In this document: in pieces, positions 36,210 through 48,560 of the stretch
Layout: each line of letters begins with the position of its first letter
How positions within the stretch are numbered: the stretch's first letter is position 1
Source of the DNA: Comamonadaceae bacterium
Lineage (GTDB): Bacteria; Pseudomonadota; Gammaproteobacteria; Burkholderiales; Burkholderiaceae_C
NCBI GenBank assembly: GCA_947455145.1
Contig: CANGME010000008.1
Span: 1 to 64,000 of the forward strand
Length of the DNA: 64,000 nt
Reading direction: 5' to 3'
The notes under the pieces: model-generated
Seen by the model: the letters and a program-made list of their open reading frames with translations, nothing else
Databases searched by the model: none
Told to the model about the DNA's origin: nothing
Program-made: the position numbers and the translations under genes

Positions 36210-37184
36210 GTGTCTGAACTCCATACTTTTTTATTCGAAGGCCTGCCCGTGCGCGGCGTGGTCGTGCGCTTGACCGATGCGTGGGTAGAAATACTGAAAC
36301 GGCGCGCCGCCAGCAGCACCGGAGCCTACCCCGAACCCGTGCAAAACCTGCTGGGCGAAATGGTGGCGGCCGGGGCTTTGATGCAGTCCAACATCAAGTT
36401 CAATGGCGCATTGATTTTGCAGATCTTTGGCGACGGCCCCTTGAAGCTTTCGGTGGTGGAAGTGAAATCGGACTTGAGCCTGCGTGCCACCGCCACCGTG
36501 CGTGGCGAGGTGGCGGCAGATGCCGTGCTGCCTGAGATGATCAACGCGCAAGGCTTGGGGCGGTGTGCCATCACGCTAGACCCGCATAACCCTATGCCAG
36601 GCCAACAACCCTACCAAGGTGTGGTGCCGCTCAGCGATGCCGATGAGCAGCCTCTAACTCGCTTAAGCGAGGTGCTGCAAAACTATATGCGTTTGAGTGA
36701 ACAACTGGAGACGACCTTGGTACTCGCCGCCAATGACCAAGTCGCCGCAGGTTTGTTGATCCAGCGCCTGCCGTTGGAGGGTAAAGGTAATCTGGCCGGG
36801 CAGGGCGCACACAGCGTTGAAGAGTTGAATGAACACTACAACCGCATCGCCGTTCTGGCCTCAAGCCTGAAACGCGAAGAGTTGTTGACCTTGGATGTCG
36901 AGACCATTTTGCACCGCCTGTTTTGGGAGGAACAGCTGCAGCGCTTCGCACCTTTGACGGGTGAATCCGCACCGCGTTTTGCTTGCACCTGCAGCCGTGA
37001 GCGAGTGAGTCGCATGATTCAAAAGTTGGGCGAGCCTGAAGCCAAAGACATCATCGCCGAGATGGGCGCAATTTCTGTGGACTGTGAGTTTTGCGGTGCG
37101 CAATACCGCTTTGATGCGATTGACGCGGCGCAGATTTTCAAACCCCTGGATGAGCAACCGCCTTCGAGTGAAGCGGTTCAATAA
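36210..37184 (+). CDS. hslO: Redox-regulated chaperone Hsp33
   Basis: A 324-residue cytoplasmic holdase activated by oxidation. The N-terminal domain starts LHTFLFEGLPVRGVVVRLTD, and the C-terminal zinc switch has all four Cys: FACTCSRERV (CxC) and VDCEFCGAQY (CxxC). GTG 36210 gives the usual Hsp33 N-terminus; the open frame reaches a TTG at 36189 that overlaps the upstream gene. Transcription ends at the palindrome 37186-37220. Confidence 0.94.
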   Translation: MSELHTFLFEGLPVRGVVVRLTDAWVEILKRRAASSTGAYPEPVQNLLGEMVAAGALMQSNIKFNGALILQIFGDGPLKLSVVEVKSDLSLRATATVRGEVAADAVLPEMINAQGLGRCAITLDPHNPMPGQQPYQGVVPLSDADEQPLTRLSEVLQNYMRLSEQLETTLVLAANDQVAAGLLIQRLPLEGKGNLAGQGAHSVEELNEHYNRIAVLASSLKREELLTLDVETILHRLFWEEQLQRFAPLTGESAPRFACTCSRERVSRMIQKLGEPEAKDIIAEMGAISVDCEFCGAQYRFDAIDAAQIFKPLDEQPPSSEAVQ

Positions 37185-37185
37185 C

Positions 37186-37220
37186 TCAAAATAATTGGAA
37201 TCTGACCCCAATTATTTTGA
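37186..37220. terminator. Palindromic REP-like element/bidirectional terminator between hslO and ftsB
   Basis: Perfect 13-bp arms, TCAAAATAATTGG (37186-37198) and its complement (37208-37220), enclose a 9-base loop. Read on the minus strand, the centre is TTGGGGTCAGATTCCAA, a motif I recall as a widespread proteobacterial intergenic repeat. It sits just after the hslO stop between two convergent genes, so it can terminate both. Confidence 0.75.
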
Positions 37221-37226
37221 TTTGCT

Positions 37227-37505
37227 TTACTTCTTCGTGATCTGCACGTAAATCTCGTTGGGCTTGACCATGCCCAACTCGCCTCGGGCTTTTTCTTCGA
37301 CCATGTCAAGACCTTCTTTGAGGTCGCGCACCTCAGCAGCTAGGCGGTCGTTGGCCAACTGGGCTTGGGTATTTCTCAGTTTTTGAGCCGCTAGTTCGTC
37401 GGCCATTTTTGCCACGCTGGGCACGCTGCCCCGGCCAAACCAGAGTTGCGCGTGAAAGATCACGAGCAAAGCAATCAGTGCGGCCGGGACAATGCGATGA
37501 CCCAT
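37227..37505 (-). CDS. ftsB: Cell division protein FtsB
   Basis: A 92-residue bitopic protein of the FtsQLB divisome complex. One N-terminal membrane helix (IVPAALIALLVIFHAQLWFG) is followed by a leucine-zipper-like coiled coil (about residues 35-75) and the conserved tail ARGELGMVKPNEIYV. It is the last gene of the pyrG-kdsA-eno-ftsB cluster, 15 bases after eno, an order common in proteobacteria. Confidence 0.94.
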   Translation of the reverse strand: MGHRIVPAALIALLVIFHAQLWFGRGSVPSVAKMADELAAQKLRNTQAQLANDRLAAEVRDLKEGLDMVEEKARGELGMVKPNEIYVQITKK

Positions 37506-37520
37506 GGGCGAAAGGTATCT

Positions 37521-38807
<1,287 letters not shown>

Positions 38808-38834
38808 TTAGTTCCGTTTTCTAAAGTCAAAAAT

Positions 38835-39689
38835 TCAGTTGAATTGGTTTTCCAGGAAGCCCTGCCGCTTGGTTACGCGGTCCAGTTCTACCAATGTTTC
38901 CAGCAGCGCCCGCATGTGCTTGAGCGGCACGGCGTTGGGGCCGTCGCTCATGGCCACGGCCGGGTTGGGGTGGGTTTCCATGAACAGGCCAGCAACCCCT
39001 ACCGCCACCGCAGCACGCGCCAGCACCGGGACGAACTCGCGCTGACCGCCACTGCTCGTACCCTGGCCGCCGGGCAGTTGCACCGAGTGGGTGGCGTCAA
39101 ACACCACCGGGGCTTGCGTGTCGCGCATGATGGCGAGAGAGCGCATGTCGCTCACCAGGTTGTTGTAGCCAAAGCTCACGCCGCGCTCACAGGCCATGAA
39201 GTTGTCTTCGTTCAAACCTTTAGCGCGGGCGGCGGCACGGGCCTTGTCGATCACGTTCTTCATGTCGCCAGGGGCGAGGAACTGACCCTTCTTGATGTTC
39301 ACCGGCAAGCCGCTTTGTGCCACGGCCTGAATGAAATCCGTTTGGCGGCACAGGAAGGCGGGGGTTTGCAGTACGTCCACCACCGAGCACACCTGAGCAA
39401 TCTGGTCTTCGCTGTGGATGTCGGTCAACACCGGCACGTTCAGCTCACGTTTGACCTTGGCCAGAATCTCCAAGCCCTTATCGATGCCGGGGCCGCGGAA
39501 AGTGCTTCCACTGGAGCGGTTGGCCTTGTCAAAACTGCTTTTGAAAATGAAGGGAATGCCCAGCGCCGTAGTGATTTCTTTGAGCGTGCCTGCCGTGTCC
39601 ATTTGCAGTTGCTCGGACTCGATCACGCACGGGCCTGCGATCAGGAAGAAGGGCTGGTTCAGGCCAATGTCGAAGCCGCACAGTTTCAT
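38835..39689 (-). CDS. kdsA: 3-deoxy-8-phosphooctulonate synthase
   Basis: Makes KDO-8-phosphate from phosphoenolpyruvate and arabinose 5-phosphate for lipopolysaccharide. 284 residues with the opening [16 protein letters not shown], the [10 protein letters not shown] phosphate-binding segment, and [14 protein letters not shown]. The ATG at 39689 ([11 protein letters not shown]) is the usual start; the longer open frame runs into pyrG. It lies 11 bases after pyrG. Confidence 0.97.
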   Translation of the reverse strand: MKLCGFDIGLNQPFFLIAGPCVIESEQLQMDTAGTLKEITTALGIPFIFKSSFDKANRSSGSTFRGPGIDKGLEILAKVKRELNVPVLTDIHSEDQIAQVCSVVDVLQTPAFLCRQTDFIQAVAQSGLPVNIKKGQFLAPGDMKNVIDKARAAARAKGLNEDNFMACERGVSFGYNNLVSDMRSLAIMRDTQAPVVFDATHSVQLPGGQGTSSGGQREFVPVLARAAVAVGVAGLFMETHPNPAVAMSDGPNAVPLKHMRALLETLVELDRVTKRQGFLENQFN

Positions 39690-39700
39690 TGTTTCATTCC

Positions 39701-41476
<1,776 letters not shown>

Positions 41477-41523
41477 CTACAATCGGCCTGACGAAAATCA
41501 GACGTCAAAACGACAGGGGAGAC

Positions 41524-43566
41524 ATGATGCGGTGGACACGTTTTCAAGCGAGTATCGTCGGGCTTCTGCTCCTTCTCGGAATCTCCCAGGCCGTTCAGGC
41601 CCAGCGCAACCTCTCGGTGGCGGCGACTGCTGGCGACAAGCGCGTGGCACTGGTTATCGGTAACGACACCTACTCGGGTGTGACACCTCTGGAAAAGGCT
41701 GGCAACGATGCGCGAGCCATGGGGCGGGCGCTGACGCAGGTAGGCTTTCGCACGCGCAGCGTCATCAACGGCACGCGCGCCCAGATGAATGCCGCCATCA
41801 ACCAGTTTGTAGAGGATGTCTCAGCCGGTGGTGTGGGCGTGTTTTTCTTTGCCGGGCACGGTGTGCAGGTGGCTAACCAGAACTTCCTGATTCCCGTGGA
41901 CATGCAGCCCATCACGCGCGAGGCCGACATTGCAGACCAGAGCATCAGCTTGCAAAGTGTGCAAGACAAGCTGGCTGACGCCAAAGCCAAATTCACCTTG
42001 CTGGTGATCGACGCCTGCCGCGATAGCCCCTTGCCGCGCAGGGCCGGGCGTAGCTTGGGTGGCACGCGCGGTCTGACCCAGGGTAGTAGCGCGGAGGGTC
42101 AGATGGTGGTGTTTTCCGCGGGTGCCAACCAGCAGGCGCTGGACAAGCTCCAGCCCAATGACCCTAACCCCAACGGCGTCTTCACACGCGAGTTTTTGCC
42201 CTGGGTGGGCAAGCCCGGCGTCACCATCCGCGAGGCCGTTCTGGGCGTGCGCAGCGCCGTGCGCGCCCGTGCCCGCAGCGTGAACCACGAGCAGTTTCCG
42301 GCCATTTATGACCAGGCTGAGGGTGACTTCTACTTTCGCCCCGGTGAAGTTGCAGCACCCGCAGTAGCGACTGTTCCAGACGCCACGTTGAAGCCCGTGC
42401 CAACGCGCCCGCAAAACTGGAGCGCGCCACCACCCTCGCCCAGCGGCCCGATGGACCCGGTTGAGGTCGCGTTGTGGAAAGAGATCGAGAACAGCAACAG
42501 CCGGGAAGACTTCGAGAGCCTGCTCAAAACCTACCCCAATGGCCGTTATGCGGAGCAGTCACGCTACCGCATCCAACAGATGGACGACGCGAATGAGGCA
42601 GAGCAGGCACGCAAGGTGCAAGAGGCCTTGGCTGAGCGCAAGCGGTTGGAAGATATAGCCTGGGCGGCGGCCGAGCAGGCTGGCACGGTGGCCGGGTATG
42701 AACGCTACCGCAGCGCCTATGGGCAGGGGATTTACGTCGCTCTTGCGGAGGTGCGGGTGCGCAGGTTCAAACCCGAGGAAGAACGGCGGCAGGTCGTGGC
42801 AGAGCGTCGGCAGATCGAATTGAAGGCCGAGGAAGAAAAATTATTCGCCGAACAACTCAGCAAGGTACAGCGCTTCAAGGACTGTGCGGACTGCCCGGAG
42901 ATGGTCATCATCCCCGCAGGCAGCTTCCAGATGGGCGGCAGATCGGGCGATGAACTGCCGGTGCACCCCGTCACCATTGGCAAGTCCTTTGCCTTGGGGC
43001 AAACCGAAGTCACGCAAGCCCAGTGGCAAGTCGTCATGGGCAACAACCCGAGCAATTTCAAGCAATGCGGCCCCGACTGCCCGGTGGAGGAGGTGAGCTG
43101 GAACAATGCACAGGAATTCATCCGAAAACTCAACGCCAAAACCGGCAAGACCTACCGGTTGCCGACTGAGGCCGAGTGGGAATACGCGTGCCGTGCCGGG
43201 GGTAGGCACGAATACTGCGGCAGCGATGATCTAAACAGCGTGGGCTGGTACGGTGCGCATGCCACCCCGGTGGGCAACAGCCAGAAGACTACGAGCCGGG
43301 TCAAAGGCAAGCAGTCCAATGCGTTTGGCCTGTACGACATGAGTGGCAACGTCTCGGAATGGGTGCAGGATCTCTTTAGTGATAACTACCAGGGCGGGCC
43401 GGGCGACGGCAGCGCCTGGGAAAGGGGAGGCAAGCCTGCGCGCGTGGTGCGAGGCGGTTCGTGGGACCTCAACCCTCAGTACTCCCGTACAGCCTTCCGC
43501 AACGGGAACTCCCCCGGGAACCGCGATTTCAGCATTGGGTTTCGCCTTGCCAGGATGCTTCCGTAG
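41524..43566 (+). CDS. Secreted caspase-like (metacaspase) peptidase fused to an FGE/SUMF1 domain
   Basis: A 680-residue three-part protein. A signal peptide (cleavage near AVQAQRN) is followed by a C14 caspase domain (about 38-275) with catalytic His112 in FFAGHGVQ and Cys165 in VIDACRDSP. Residues 310-450 are a charged, Glu/Arg-rich, probably coiled-coil linker. Residues about 455-680 are a formylglycine-generating-enzyme-like domain (CPEMVIIPAGSFQMGG; YRLPTEAEWEYACRAGG; NVSEWVQD; VVRGGSWD). The FGE fold is often used as a binding module in bacteria. The target is unknown and no obvious partner gene is adjacent. Confidence 0.9.
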   Translation: MMRWTRFQASIVGLLLLLGISQAVQAQRNLSVAATAGDKRVALVIGNDTYSGVTPLEKAGNDARAMGRALTQVGFRTRSVINGTRAQMNAAINQFVEDVSAGGVGVFFFAGHGVQVANQNFLIPVDMQPITREADIADQSISLQSVQDKLADAKAKFTLLVIDACRDSPLPRRAGRSLGGTRGLTQGSSAEGQMVVFSAGANQQALDKLQPNDPNPNGVFTREFLPWVGKPGVTIREAVLGVRSAVRARARSVNHEQFPAIYDQAEGDFYFRPGEVAAPAVATVPDATLKPVPTRPQNWSAPPPSPSGPMDPVEVALWKEIENSNSREDFESLLKTYPNGRYAEQSRYRIQQMDDANEAEQARKVQEALAERKRLEDIAWAAAEQAGTVAGYERYRSAYGQGIYVALAEVRVRRFKPEEERRQVVAERRQIELKAEEEKLFAEQLSKVQRFKDCADCPEMVIIPAGSFQMGGRSGDELPVHPVTIGKSFALGQTEVTQAQWQVVMGNNPSNFKQCGPDCPVEEVSWNNAQEFIRKLNAKTGKTYRLPTEAEWEYACRAGGRHEYCGSDDLNSVGWYGAHATPVGNSQKTTSRVKGKQSNAFGLYDMSGNVSEWVQDLFSDNYQGGPGDGSAWERGGKPARVVRGGSWDLNPQYSRTAFRNGNSPGNRDFSIGFRLARMLP

Positions 43567-43623
43567 CAAACCACAGGAAGCTTATGCAACGGCGGCTCCA
43601 GTGCTGCGCGCGCCTTATGTGCG

Positions 43624-44154
43624 CTATTCCCCAGCCTGCAGTCGCACATTCTCCATGAGCCGGTCGCTCAAAAAATAGCCCTCCCTGCGCAGCGCGATCA
43701 GCAGTGGTTTGACGGCTGCAACGGCCCCGGACTGCTTGGCCAGCAGCAGCACGCCAGCAGTGCCCATAGCGGCCACATTGCTGTGTTGCGCGGCTTGGCG
43801 ACCACGAAAATCATCGATCAGCAGCAGGGCCGCATCGCCCTGTGCCGCGAGCTGCTGGGCCAAGACCAGGGCGCTGGCTTCCCCCATGTCGATCTGGTGC
43901 AGGTGGATCAAGGCTTGGCACTGCGCTTGCCAGGCTGTGTCATTGGCGTTAGGCGCTGTGACAGTCTGCAGCCAAGAGTGAGTGAAAGCGTTTTGCAGCG
44001 CAGCGTGATCTGGAGAATCCCCACCTGCCAGCACTTCATCAGCCACCCAGGCTGTGACGCTGACGATGCCAAAAAGCTGCGACAGCAGGCTCAGCTGCCC
44101 GATTCGGGCCAGCCCGATCAGCGGGCCTGCATCGGCAATGACGACCCGTCTCAT
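43624..44154 (-). CDS. DUF3368/PIN-like toxin
   Basis: A 176-residue PIN-fold protein. Acidic residues expected for the nuclease site are present: Asp8 in IADAGPLIGLARIG, Glu in the WVADEVLAGG region, Glu in MGEASALVLA and Asp in LLIDDFRGRQ. ATG 44154 gives the normal PIN start (MRRVVIADAGP) 8 bases after the antitoxin stop; the open frame back to 44184 overlaps the antitoxin. It is probably an RNase toxin of the adjacent Phd-type pair. Confidence 0.82.
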   Translation of the reverse strand: MRRVVIADAGPLIGLARIGQLSLLSQLFGIVSVTAWVADEVLAGGDSPDHAALQNAFTHSWLQTVTAPNANDTAWQAQCQALIHLHQIDMGEASALVLAQQLAAQGDAALLLIDDFRGRQAAQHSNVAAMGTAGVLLLAKQSGAVAAVKPLLIALRREGYFLSDRLMENVRLQAGE

Positions 44155-44162
44155 CGCTGGCT

Positions 44163-44513
44163 TCAAGCTTTGGTTTGCAGCCAAGCTGCGGCTTCTTCGA
44201 CCTCGGTGCTGAGGGTGGGTGCATCGTAGTCGGCCACGGGCACGCCAAGGCGCGCCAGACGGGTGAGCATGGTGGCCAGGGGTTCGTCGGCCATTTTGGC
44301 GGCACCTGCTACTGAAATCAACCGGTCTTTGAACAGGCCAACGGCCATGGCTTGACGCACGTGGGCGAAGTCGGCCAGACCGCCGAGTTGCTCAAAACCG
44401 ATCATGACCGCATCGGGTTTGTCGCGGTTCATCACCACAACCAGATCGCTGCGCGCATCGCGTAGTGCGGTTGAGGGGTTGGATTTGAGTTGGCGTACGC
44501 TGATGGTCTGCAT
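44163..44513 (-). CDS. Phd/YefM-type antitoxin
   Basis: A 116-residue protein whose N-terminal half is Phd-like (MQTISVRQLKSNPSTALRDA; VVMNRDKPDAVMIGFEQL), the DNA-binding part of type II antitoxins. The C-terminal half would bind the toxin. It lies just upstream of the DUF3368 toxin on the same strand. ATGTTC (44515-44520) and GAACAT (44534-44539) form a possible operator half-site pair in front of it. Confidence 0.82.
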   Translation of the reverse strand: MQTISVRQLKSNPSTALRDARSDLVVVMNRDKPDAVMIGFEQLGGLADFAHVRQAMAVGLFKDRLISVAGAAKMADEPLATMLTRLARLGVPVADYDAPTLSTEVEEAAAWLQTKA

Positions 44514-44596
44514 GATGTTCTCCCGTTATGTAGGAACATTGGTATTGTAGCCCGCACGGGACTTGTAGGAGGTGAGGCTCTGCTACATTGCCTTCT

Positions 44597-45811
44597 ATGA
44601 ACGACCTCGCTGGAAAACACATTGTTTTGGGCCTGACGGGTGGCATTGCCTGCTACAAGGCGGCTGAGTTGTGCCGCGCTTTGATCAAGGAGGGGGCCAC
44701 GGTGCAGGTCATCATGACCGAGGCGGCGGCCCAGTTCATCACGCCGGTGACCATGCAGGCCCTGAGCAACCGGCCTGTGGTGCATTCACAGTGGGATGCG
44801 CGTGAGCCCAACAACATGGCGCACATCAACCTTAGCCGTGAGGCCGATGCGATTTTGATTGCGCCGTGCAGCGCCGACTTCATGGCCAAGCTGTTGCACG
44901 GCCGGGCCGATGATTTGCTGAGTCTGACCTGCTTGGCTCGCCCCATTGACAAGGTGCCGCTCTTGATAGCCCCGGCCATGAACCGGGAAATGTGGGCGCA
45001 CCCGGCCACACAGCGCAATTTGGCGCAACTGCGCGCTGATGGCACCACGGTGTTCGATGTGGGCACGGGCGACCAGGCCTGCGGCGAAACGGGCGATGGG
45101 CGCATGCTGGAGTCCGAGGAGCTGCGGGAGGATGTGATCGCTTTTTTCCAGCCCAAGCTGCTTCGCGGACAGCAGGTGTTGGTGACGGCTGGCCCGACTT
45201 ACGAGGCGATAGACCCGGTGCGCGGCATCACCAACTTGTCTAGCGGCAAGATGGGTTTTGCCATTGCCCGCGCGGCGCGCGAAGCGGGCGCGGAAGTGAC
45301 GCTGGTGGCTGGTCCGGTACACCTGCCCACACCGCGTGGGGTGAGTCGTATCAACGTGGTTTCAGCACAAAATATGCTTGAAAGCACCGTAAAACATGCA
45401 CAGGAAGCTGATGTTTTTATAGCAACTTCTGCCGTGGCCGATTGGCGGCCTGCCAACGCAAGTGAGCAAAAAATCAAAAAAGATGGCTCGGGCGCCACGC
45501 CGACTTTGCAGTTTGTAGAGAACCCGGACATTCTGGCCACGCTGGCCCAGTCCCCGCGCGCCCAGTCGGGCGATTTGTTTTGCGTCGGGTTTGCGGCGGA
45601 AAGCCATGACTTATTGGCCAATGCCACCGCCAAGCGCGCACGCAAAGGTGTGCCCTTGCTGGTGGGCAACATCGGGCCGGCCACGTTTGGCCAAGACGAC
45701 AACGCACTGCTGCTGGTGGATGCTCACGGCGCAATCGAGCTGCCCCGCAACAGCAAACTCGCTCTGGCCCGCCAACTGGTGCGAGAAATAGCAACCCGAA
45801 AAAAGATATGA
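44597..45811 (+). CDS. coaBC: Bifunctional phosphopantothenoylcysteine decarboxylase/synthase
   Basis: Two consecutive steps of coenzyme A synthesis in one 404-residue protein. CoaC half: [20 protein letters not shown] with the flavin site and [12 protein letters not shown]. CoaB half: [32 protein letters not shown] and the [15 protein letters not shown] motif. Start ATG 44597 begins [17 protein letters not shown] low-GC patch (about 45360-45430) stands out from the surrounding GC-rich codons. The stop overlaps dut by 4 bases. Confidence 0.96.
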   Translation: MNDLAGKHIVLGLTGGIACYKAAELCRALIKEGATVQVIMTEAAAQFITPVTMQALSNRPVVHSQWDAREPNNMAHINLSREADAILIAPCSADFMAKLLHGRADDLLSLTCLARPIDKVPLLIAPAMNREMWAHPATQRNLAQLRADGTTVFDVGTGDQACGETGDGRMLESEELREDVIAFFQPKLLRGQQVLVTAGPTYEAIDPVRGITNLSSGKMGFAIARAAREAGAEVTLVAGPVHLPTPRGVSRINVVSAQNMLESTVKHAQEADVFIATSAVADWRPANASEQKIKKDGSGATPTLQFVENPDILATLAQSPRAQSGDLFCVGFAAESHDLLANATAKRARKGVPLLVGNIGPATFGQDDNALLLVDAHGAIELPRNSKLALARQLVREIATRKKI

Positions 45812-46254
45812 ACATCGACGTCAAAATCATCGATCCGCGCATGGCGGATCAACTCCCCAGCTATGCCACGCCGGGCAGTGCCGGGCTGGACTTGCGCGCC
45901 TGCTTGGATGCGCCGCTAACTCTGGAGCCCAATGCATGGCAACTGGTGCCCACGGGCATCGCCATTTACTTACATGACCCGGGTTTTGCCGCATTGATCT
46001 TGCCGCGCTCGGGCCTAGGGCACAAGCATGGCATCGTGCTGGGCAATCTGGTGGGTCTGATTGACAGCGACTACCAAGGCCAACTGATGGTGAGCGCTTG
46101 GAATCGCAGTGACACCGCATTTACCATCGCGCCCATGGAGCGCATTGCGCAACTGATGATCGTGCCGGTGGTGCAGGCACAGTTCAATGTGGTGACGGAA
46201 TTTCCGGCGAGCCAGCGCGGGGAGGGTGGCTACGGCTCGACAGGCAAAGCGTGA
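45808..46254 (+). CDS. dut: dUTP diphosphatase
   Basis: Trimeric dUTPase of 148 residues, all five motifs readable: [10 protein letters not shown] (1), [10 protein letters not shown] (2), [13 protein letters not shown] (3), [10 protein letters not shown] (4) and [10 protein letters not shown] (5). It is translationally coupled to coaBC (ATGA), a widespread order. A hairpin at 46264-46283 ends the unit. Confidence 0.97.
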   Translation: MNIDVKIIDPRMADQLPSYATPGSAGLDLRACLDAPLTLEPNAWQLVPTGIAIYLHDPGFAALILPRSGLGHKHGIVLGNLVGLIDSDYQGQLMVSAWNRSDTAFTIAPMERIAQLMIVPVVQAQFNVVTEFPASQRGEGGYGSTGKA

Positions 46255-46263
46255 AGCCTCTGG

Positions 46264-46283
46264 ATTCCCGCCTTCGCGGGAAT
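46264..46283. terminator. Short hairpin repeat between convergent dut and slyD-like gene
   Basis: ATTCCCGC (46264-46271), a CTTC loop and GCGGGAAT (46276-46283) form a perfect 8-bp stem. The wider motif GGATTCCCGC..GCGGGAATGACG is a common proteobacterial intergenic repeat as I recall. There is no T-run; termination is inferred from the convergent position. Confidence 0.6.
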
Positions 46284-46291
46284 GACGCAGT

Positions 46292-46825
46292 TCAGTGCAG
46301 TGAGTCACTACCCGGCGCTTCTGAATGCACCGGAACAATCTTGAAGAAACCCGTACCCGCCGAGCCCTGGCCAATCTCTTCTTCAGTCGCTTCGCGCACC
46401 CCCTCCACCCGCAAGCTCAGGCGCAGCGCAATGCCGCTGAGGGGGTGGTTGCCGTCCAGCACCAGGTGCTCGGGGTAAATCTCGGTCACGGTGTAGAGCA
46501 TGTCTTTGGGGGCGTCCGGGTTGCAGCCCTCAGGCAGAGCAGAACCTTCAATCGTCATGCCTTCTTCCAGCTCGGGCGGGAACAGTTCGCGCGATTCGAG
46601 GAAGAGCAACTGGTCGTTGAAGTCGCCAAAGGCCTCCTCGGGCTCAAGCTGCAGCAACACCTTGGCGCCCACTTCATGGCCTTGCAATGCATCTTCGATC
46701 TTTTTGAAAAGGTCTTCGCCGCCGATTAAAAACTCAACGGGGTCGTCGAGCACGTCGATTTCCTCGCCCAGGGTGTCTTTGATGATCCAGGTCAGTGCGA
46801 CCACGCATTGTTGATTGATTTCCAT
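46292..46825 (-). CDS. FKBP-type peptidyl-prolyl isomerase, SlyD-like
   Basis: A 177-residue cytoplasmic chaperone/isomerase. The N-terminal FKBP part is interrupted by the insert-in-flap domain as in SlyD (DPVEFLIGGEDLFKKIEDAL; LQLEPEEAFGDFNDQLLFLE). The C-terminus lacks the His/Cys-rich nickel tail of E. coli SlyD. The ATG at 46825 (MEINQQC) is taken since the longer frame enters the divergent neighbour. Confidence 0.9.
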   Translation of the reverse strand: MEINQQCVVALTWIIKDTLGEEIDVLDDPVEFLIGGEDLFKKIEDALQGHEVGAKVLLQLEPEEAFGDFNDQLLFLESRELFPPELEEGMTIEGSALPEGCNPDAPKDMLYTVTEIYPEHLVLDGNHPLSGIALRLSLRVEGVREATEEEIGQGSAGTGFFKIVPVHSEAPGSDSLH

Positions 46826-46874
46826 AGGGCAGAATTGTCGCATCTCACCCGCACTCCAACCGACTGAATAGAAA

Positions 46875-48014
46875 ATGACCATCGACATCAATCAAGCTTT
46901 GCCTTTGTTGGGCGGCCTCAGCCCCCAGACTTTCATGAAGCGCCATTGGCAAAAAAAGCCCTTATTGATTCGCCAAGCCTTGCCTGGGTTCACGCCTGTG
47001 TTGGACCGCGCAGCGCTGTTTGAGCTGGCCGGGCGCGATGAGGTGGAGTCGCGTTTGATCGCACTTGAGCAGGAAAAAGGCCAAGCCGTTTGGCGCATGC
47101 GCCACGGGCCGATGGAGCGCCGCACCTTGCCCGCCTTGAAGCAAGCCGCTTGGACGCTGCTGGTGCAGGGTGTGGATTTGCATCACGCAGGCGTGCACGA
47201 TTTGCTCCAGCAGTTCCGCTTCGTACCCGAGGGGCGGCTGGACGATGTGATGATCAGCTATGCCAGCGATGGTGGTGGCGTGGGGCCGCACTTTGACAGC
47301 TACGACGTGTTTTTGCTGCAAGCCCAGGGCCAACGGCGCTGGCAGATTGGGCGTCAAAAAGACCTGACCCTGCGCGACGATGTGCCGCTGAAAATCCTGG
47401 CCAACTTCGTGCCCGAGCAAACCTTTGTGCTGGAGCCTGGCGACATGCTCTACCTGCCACCCGGCTACGCCCATGACGGCGTGGCGGTAGGGGGTGACTG
47501 CATGACTTACTCCATCGGTTTTCGCTCCCCCAAGCGCGGCGAGCTGGCGCGCGAGCTGTTGCAGCGCTTGGCCGAAGATGCGGCGGATGAGGTGGGTGAT
47601 GCCTTGTACCGCGACCCTAAGCAGCCCGCCGTGAGCACGCCTGGAGCCATGCCTGCGGCCTTGCAGGACTTTGCTCGTGAGGCCTTGCAAGCCGCCCTGA
47701 AAGACCCCTTGGCCTTGTCGCGTTTGTTGGGGGAGTATTTGAGCGAGCCCAAGTCCAACGTCTGGTTTGAGGCGGGTGCAGAAGAAGCCCTGGACGACGG
47801 CTTGGTGTTGGATCGCCGCAGTCGCATGATGTACGACGAGCATCACATCTTCATCAACGGTGAAAGTTACCGCGCTTCGGGGCGTGATGCGACGCTGATG
47901 CGTCAATTGGCCGATGCACGCCGTTTGGATGCGCGGGACATGGCCAAAGCGAGCCCTGCAGCTGTGGCGCTGCTGCAAGACTGGGCAGATGACGGGTGGC
48001 TGCATGGACTCTGA
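46875..48014 (+). CDS. JmjC/cupin ribosomal oxygenase (RoxA/YcfD-like)
   Basis: A 379-residue 2-oxoglutarate/Fe(II) oxygenase. The iron triad is seen as HFD in GPHFDSYDVF and the distal His in YLPPGYAHDGVA; the C-terminal winged-helix and dimer region follows. YcfD of E. coli hydroxylates Arg81 of ribosomal protein L16, so this protein probably does the same. It starts 49 bases from the divergent SlyD-like gene and overlaps the next gene by 11 bases. Confidence 0.9.
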   Translation: MTIDINQALPLLGGLSPQTFMKRHWQKKPLLIRQALPGFTPVLDRAALFELAGRDEVESRLIALEQEKGQAVWRMRHGPMERRTLPALKQAAWTLLVQGVDLHHAGVHDLLQQFRFVPEGRLDDVMISYASDGGGVGPHFDSYDVFLLQAQGQRRWQIGRQKDLTLRDDVPLKILANFVPEQTFVLEPGDMLYLPPGYAHDGVAVGGDCMTYSIGFRSPKRGELARELLQRLAEDAADEVGDALYRDPKQPAVSTPGAMPAALQDFAREALQAALKDPLALSRLLGEYLSEPKSNVWFEAGAEEALDDGLVLDRRSRMMYDEHHIFINGESYRASGRDATLMRQLADARRLDARDMAKASPAAVALLQDWADDGWLHGL

Positions 48015-48516
48015 GCCCGCCGATCAACCCCGCATTTCCTTGCCCACAGGGCGGCTTTTGGGGCGTGAGGTCTTCGTGCAGACCGTGCGTGATGCCTTAG
48101 CTTGCGCGGCCAGTGAGGGCTGGAAAGAAATCACCCTGTGCGACGCTACTTTTGAAGATTGGCCCCTTCATGAGCGGGCTGTGGCTGAATCGCTGCAAGC
48201 GTGGTCTAAAACAGGGCGTCGCATGCGCCTCATGGCCACGCGCTTTGACGTGGTGCAGCGTCAACATGCCCGCTTTGTGCGTTGGCGTCAGACATGGGAC
48301 CATATTATTGACTGCCGCGTGTGTCGATCAGCCGATCCGCTGGATTTCCCAAGCGCGATCTGGAGTCCGAACTGGGTGATGCACCGCATTGAGCCTGTGA
48401 GCAGTGTGCTTTTATGTGGCACTGATGCTCAGCGCCGCTTGCTTTTACGAGAGACTCTGCAAGAGTGGGAACGCAACAGTGCGCCGGGGTTTGCAGCCTC
48501 CATTTTGGGGCTTTAG
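48004..48516 (+). CDS. Conserved protein of unknown function coupled to the ribosomal oxygenase
   Basis: A 170-residue, probably cytoplasmic protein. No domain is recognised. It has a Trp-rich middle (WKEITLCDATFEDWPLHERA; RFVRWRQTWDHIID) and a single CxxC (DCRVC) that could bind a metal or be redox active. ATG 48004 lies inside the last codons of the oxygenase gene, so the two are translated together. The name must stay hypothetical. Confidence 0.75.
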   Translation: MDSEPADQPRISLPTGRLLGREVFVQTVRDALACAASEGWKEITLCDATFEDWPLHERAVAESLQAWSKTGRRMRLMATRFDVVQRQHARFVRWRQTWDHIIDCRVCRSADPLDFPSAIWSPNWVMHRIEPVSSVLLCGTDAQRRLLLRETLQEWERNSAPGFAASILGL

Positions 48517-48560
48517 CAAGGGTTTTTCCGTACGGGATATTCCGCATCGGGTTTTCACCA

